NCBI GenBank assembly: GCA_034096865.1
Contig: JAWQFJ010026619.1
Location: 52,501 to 85,000, forward strand
Direction of reading: 5' to 3'
DNA from: Theodoxus fluviatilis
Taxonomy: Eukaryota; Mollusca; Gastropoda; Cycloneritida; Neritidae
DNA length: 32,500 nucleotides
Both the position numbers and the translations under genes were made by a program. This document shows, piece by piece, positions 32,216-32,500 of this stretch. The notes below the pieces were generated by a model. It did not search any database, was not told the origin of the DNA, and saw nothing but the letters and a program-made list of their open reading frames with translations. Each line of letters begins with the position of its first letter. Position 1 is the first letter of the stretch.

Positions 32216-32500
32216 AATTAAATAAATACATAAATAAATAAACAAATAAATAAATACATATATACATACATTACATACATTACATACATTACATTCATTA
32301 CATACATTACATACATACATACATTACATACATACATACATTACATACATTACATACATTATATATACATTACATACATTACATGCATACACACACATAC
32401 ACACACATAAATACATACATACATACATACATACATACATACATACATACATACATACATACATACATACATACATACATACATACATACATACATACAT
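32216..32500. repeat. (AAAT)n then (ACAT)n array, running off the window
   Basis: AAATAAATACAT-type repeats pass into TTACATACA units and then a perfect (CATA)n of at least 90 bp that continues past the end. Confidence 0.95.

Overview
The window looks like nuclear DNA of an invertebrate animal, most probably a lophotrochozoan such as a gastropod or other mollusc. This is inference. The evidence is intron-split genes with GT/AG junctions, two recognisable conserved animal genes, several degraded non-LTR retrotransposon families of a kind common in mollusc genomes, and very heavy microsatellite content. Nothing prokaryotic was seen, and the species cannot be named from the sequence.

Layout. 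(1) 1-2441: low-complexity AT-rich DNA, with a tentative two-exon minus-strand gene (1703 to 860, possible poly(A) signal at 521-526) that I do not recognise. (2) 2442-8605, plus strand: five exons encoding the C-terminal 318 residues of the spliceosomal protein RBM22 (CCCH finger, RRM, proline-rich tail). Its N-terminal exons are not in the window. Its introns hold a broken THAP-domain gene (3543-3976), a tRNA-like dispersed repeat and a hairpin-tailed repeat. A 3'UTR probably runs to about 10455. (3) 10536-15415: a repeat graveyard. It holds two inverted copies of a ~185 bp SINE-like element with target-site duplications, fragments of three different LINE ORFs, a fragment of an unknown repeat-associated gene, and a 1010 bp terminal-inverted-repeat transposon built of G-run tandem units. 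(4) 16171-20288: alternating (TC)n/(AC)n microsatellite and LINE segments, including an intact LINE C-terminal ORF and a frameshifted reverse-transcriptase domain. (5) 20289-22540: GC-rich DNA, a third SINE-like copy and a (TCA)n tract. (6) 22564-30956, minus strand: three exons of a HELT-type (Hes/Hey-related) bHLH-Orange transcription factor. Its 5.5 kb intron holds CpG-rich, CACGTG-rich blocks and a ~650 bp trinucleotide array. (7) 31000-32500: a foldback element with CCAAT-containing arms and a terminal tetranucleotide array running off the window.

The two host genes are convergent (RBM22 plus, HELT minus) and functionally unrelated: one is a core splicing factor, the other a developmental repressor. 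Most of the sequence between and inside them is mobile-element and microsatellite DNA. The most unusual structure is the 16.2-20.3 kb block, where LINE segments are repeatedly bounded on both sides by (TC)n. It could represent microsatellite-targeted retrotransposition.
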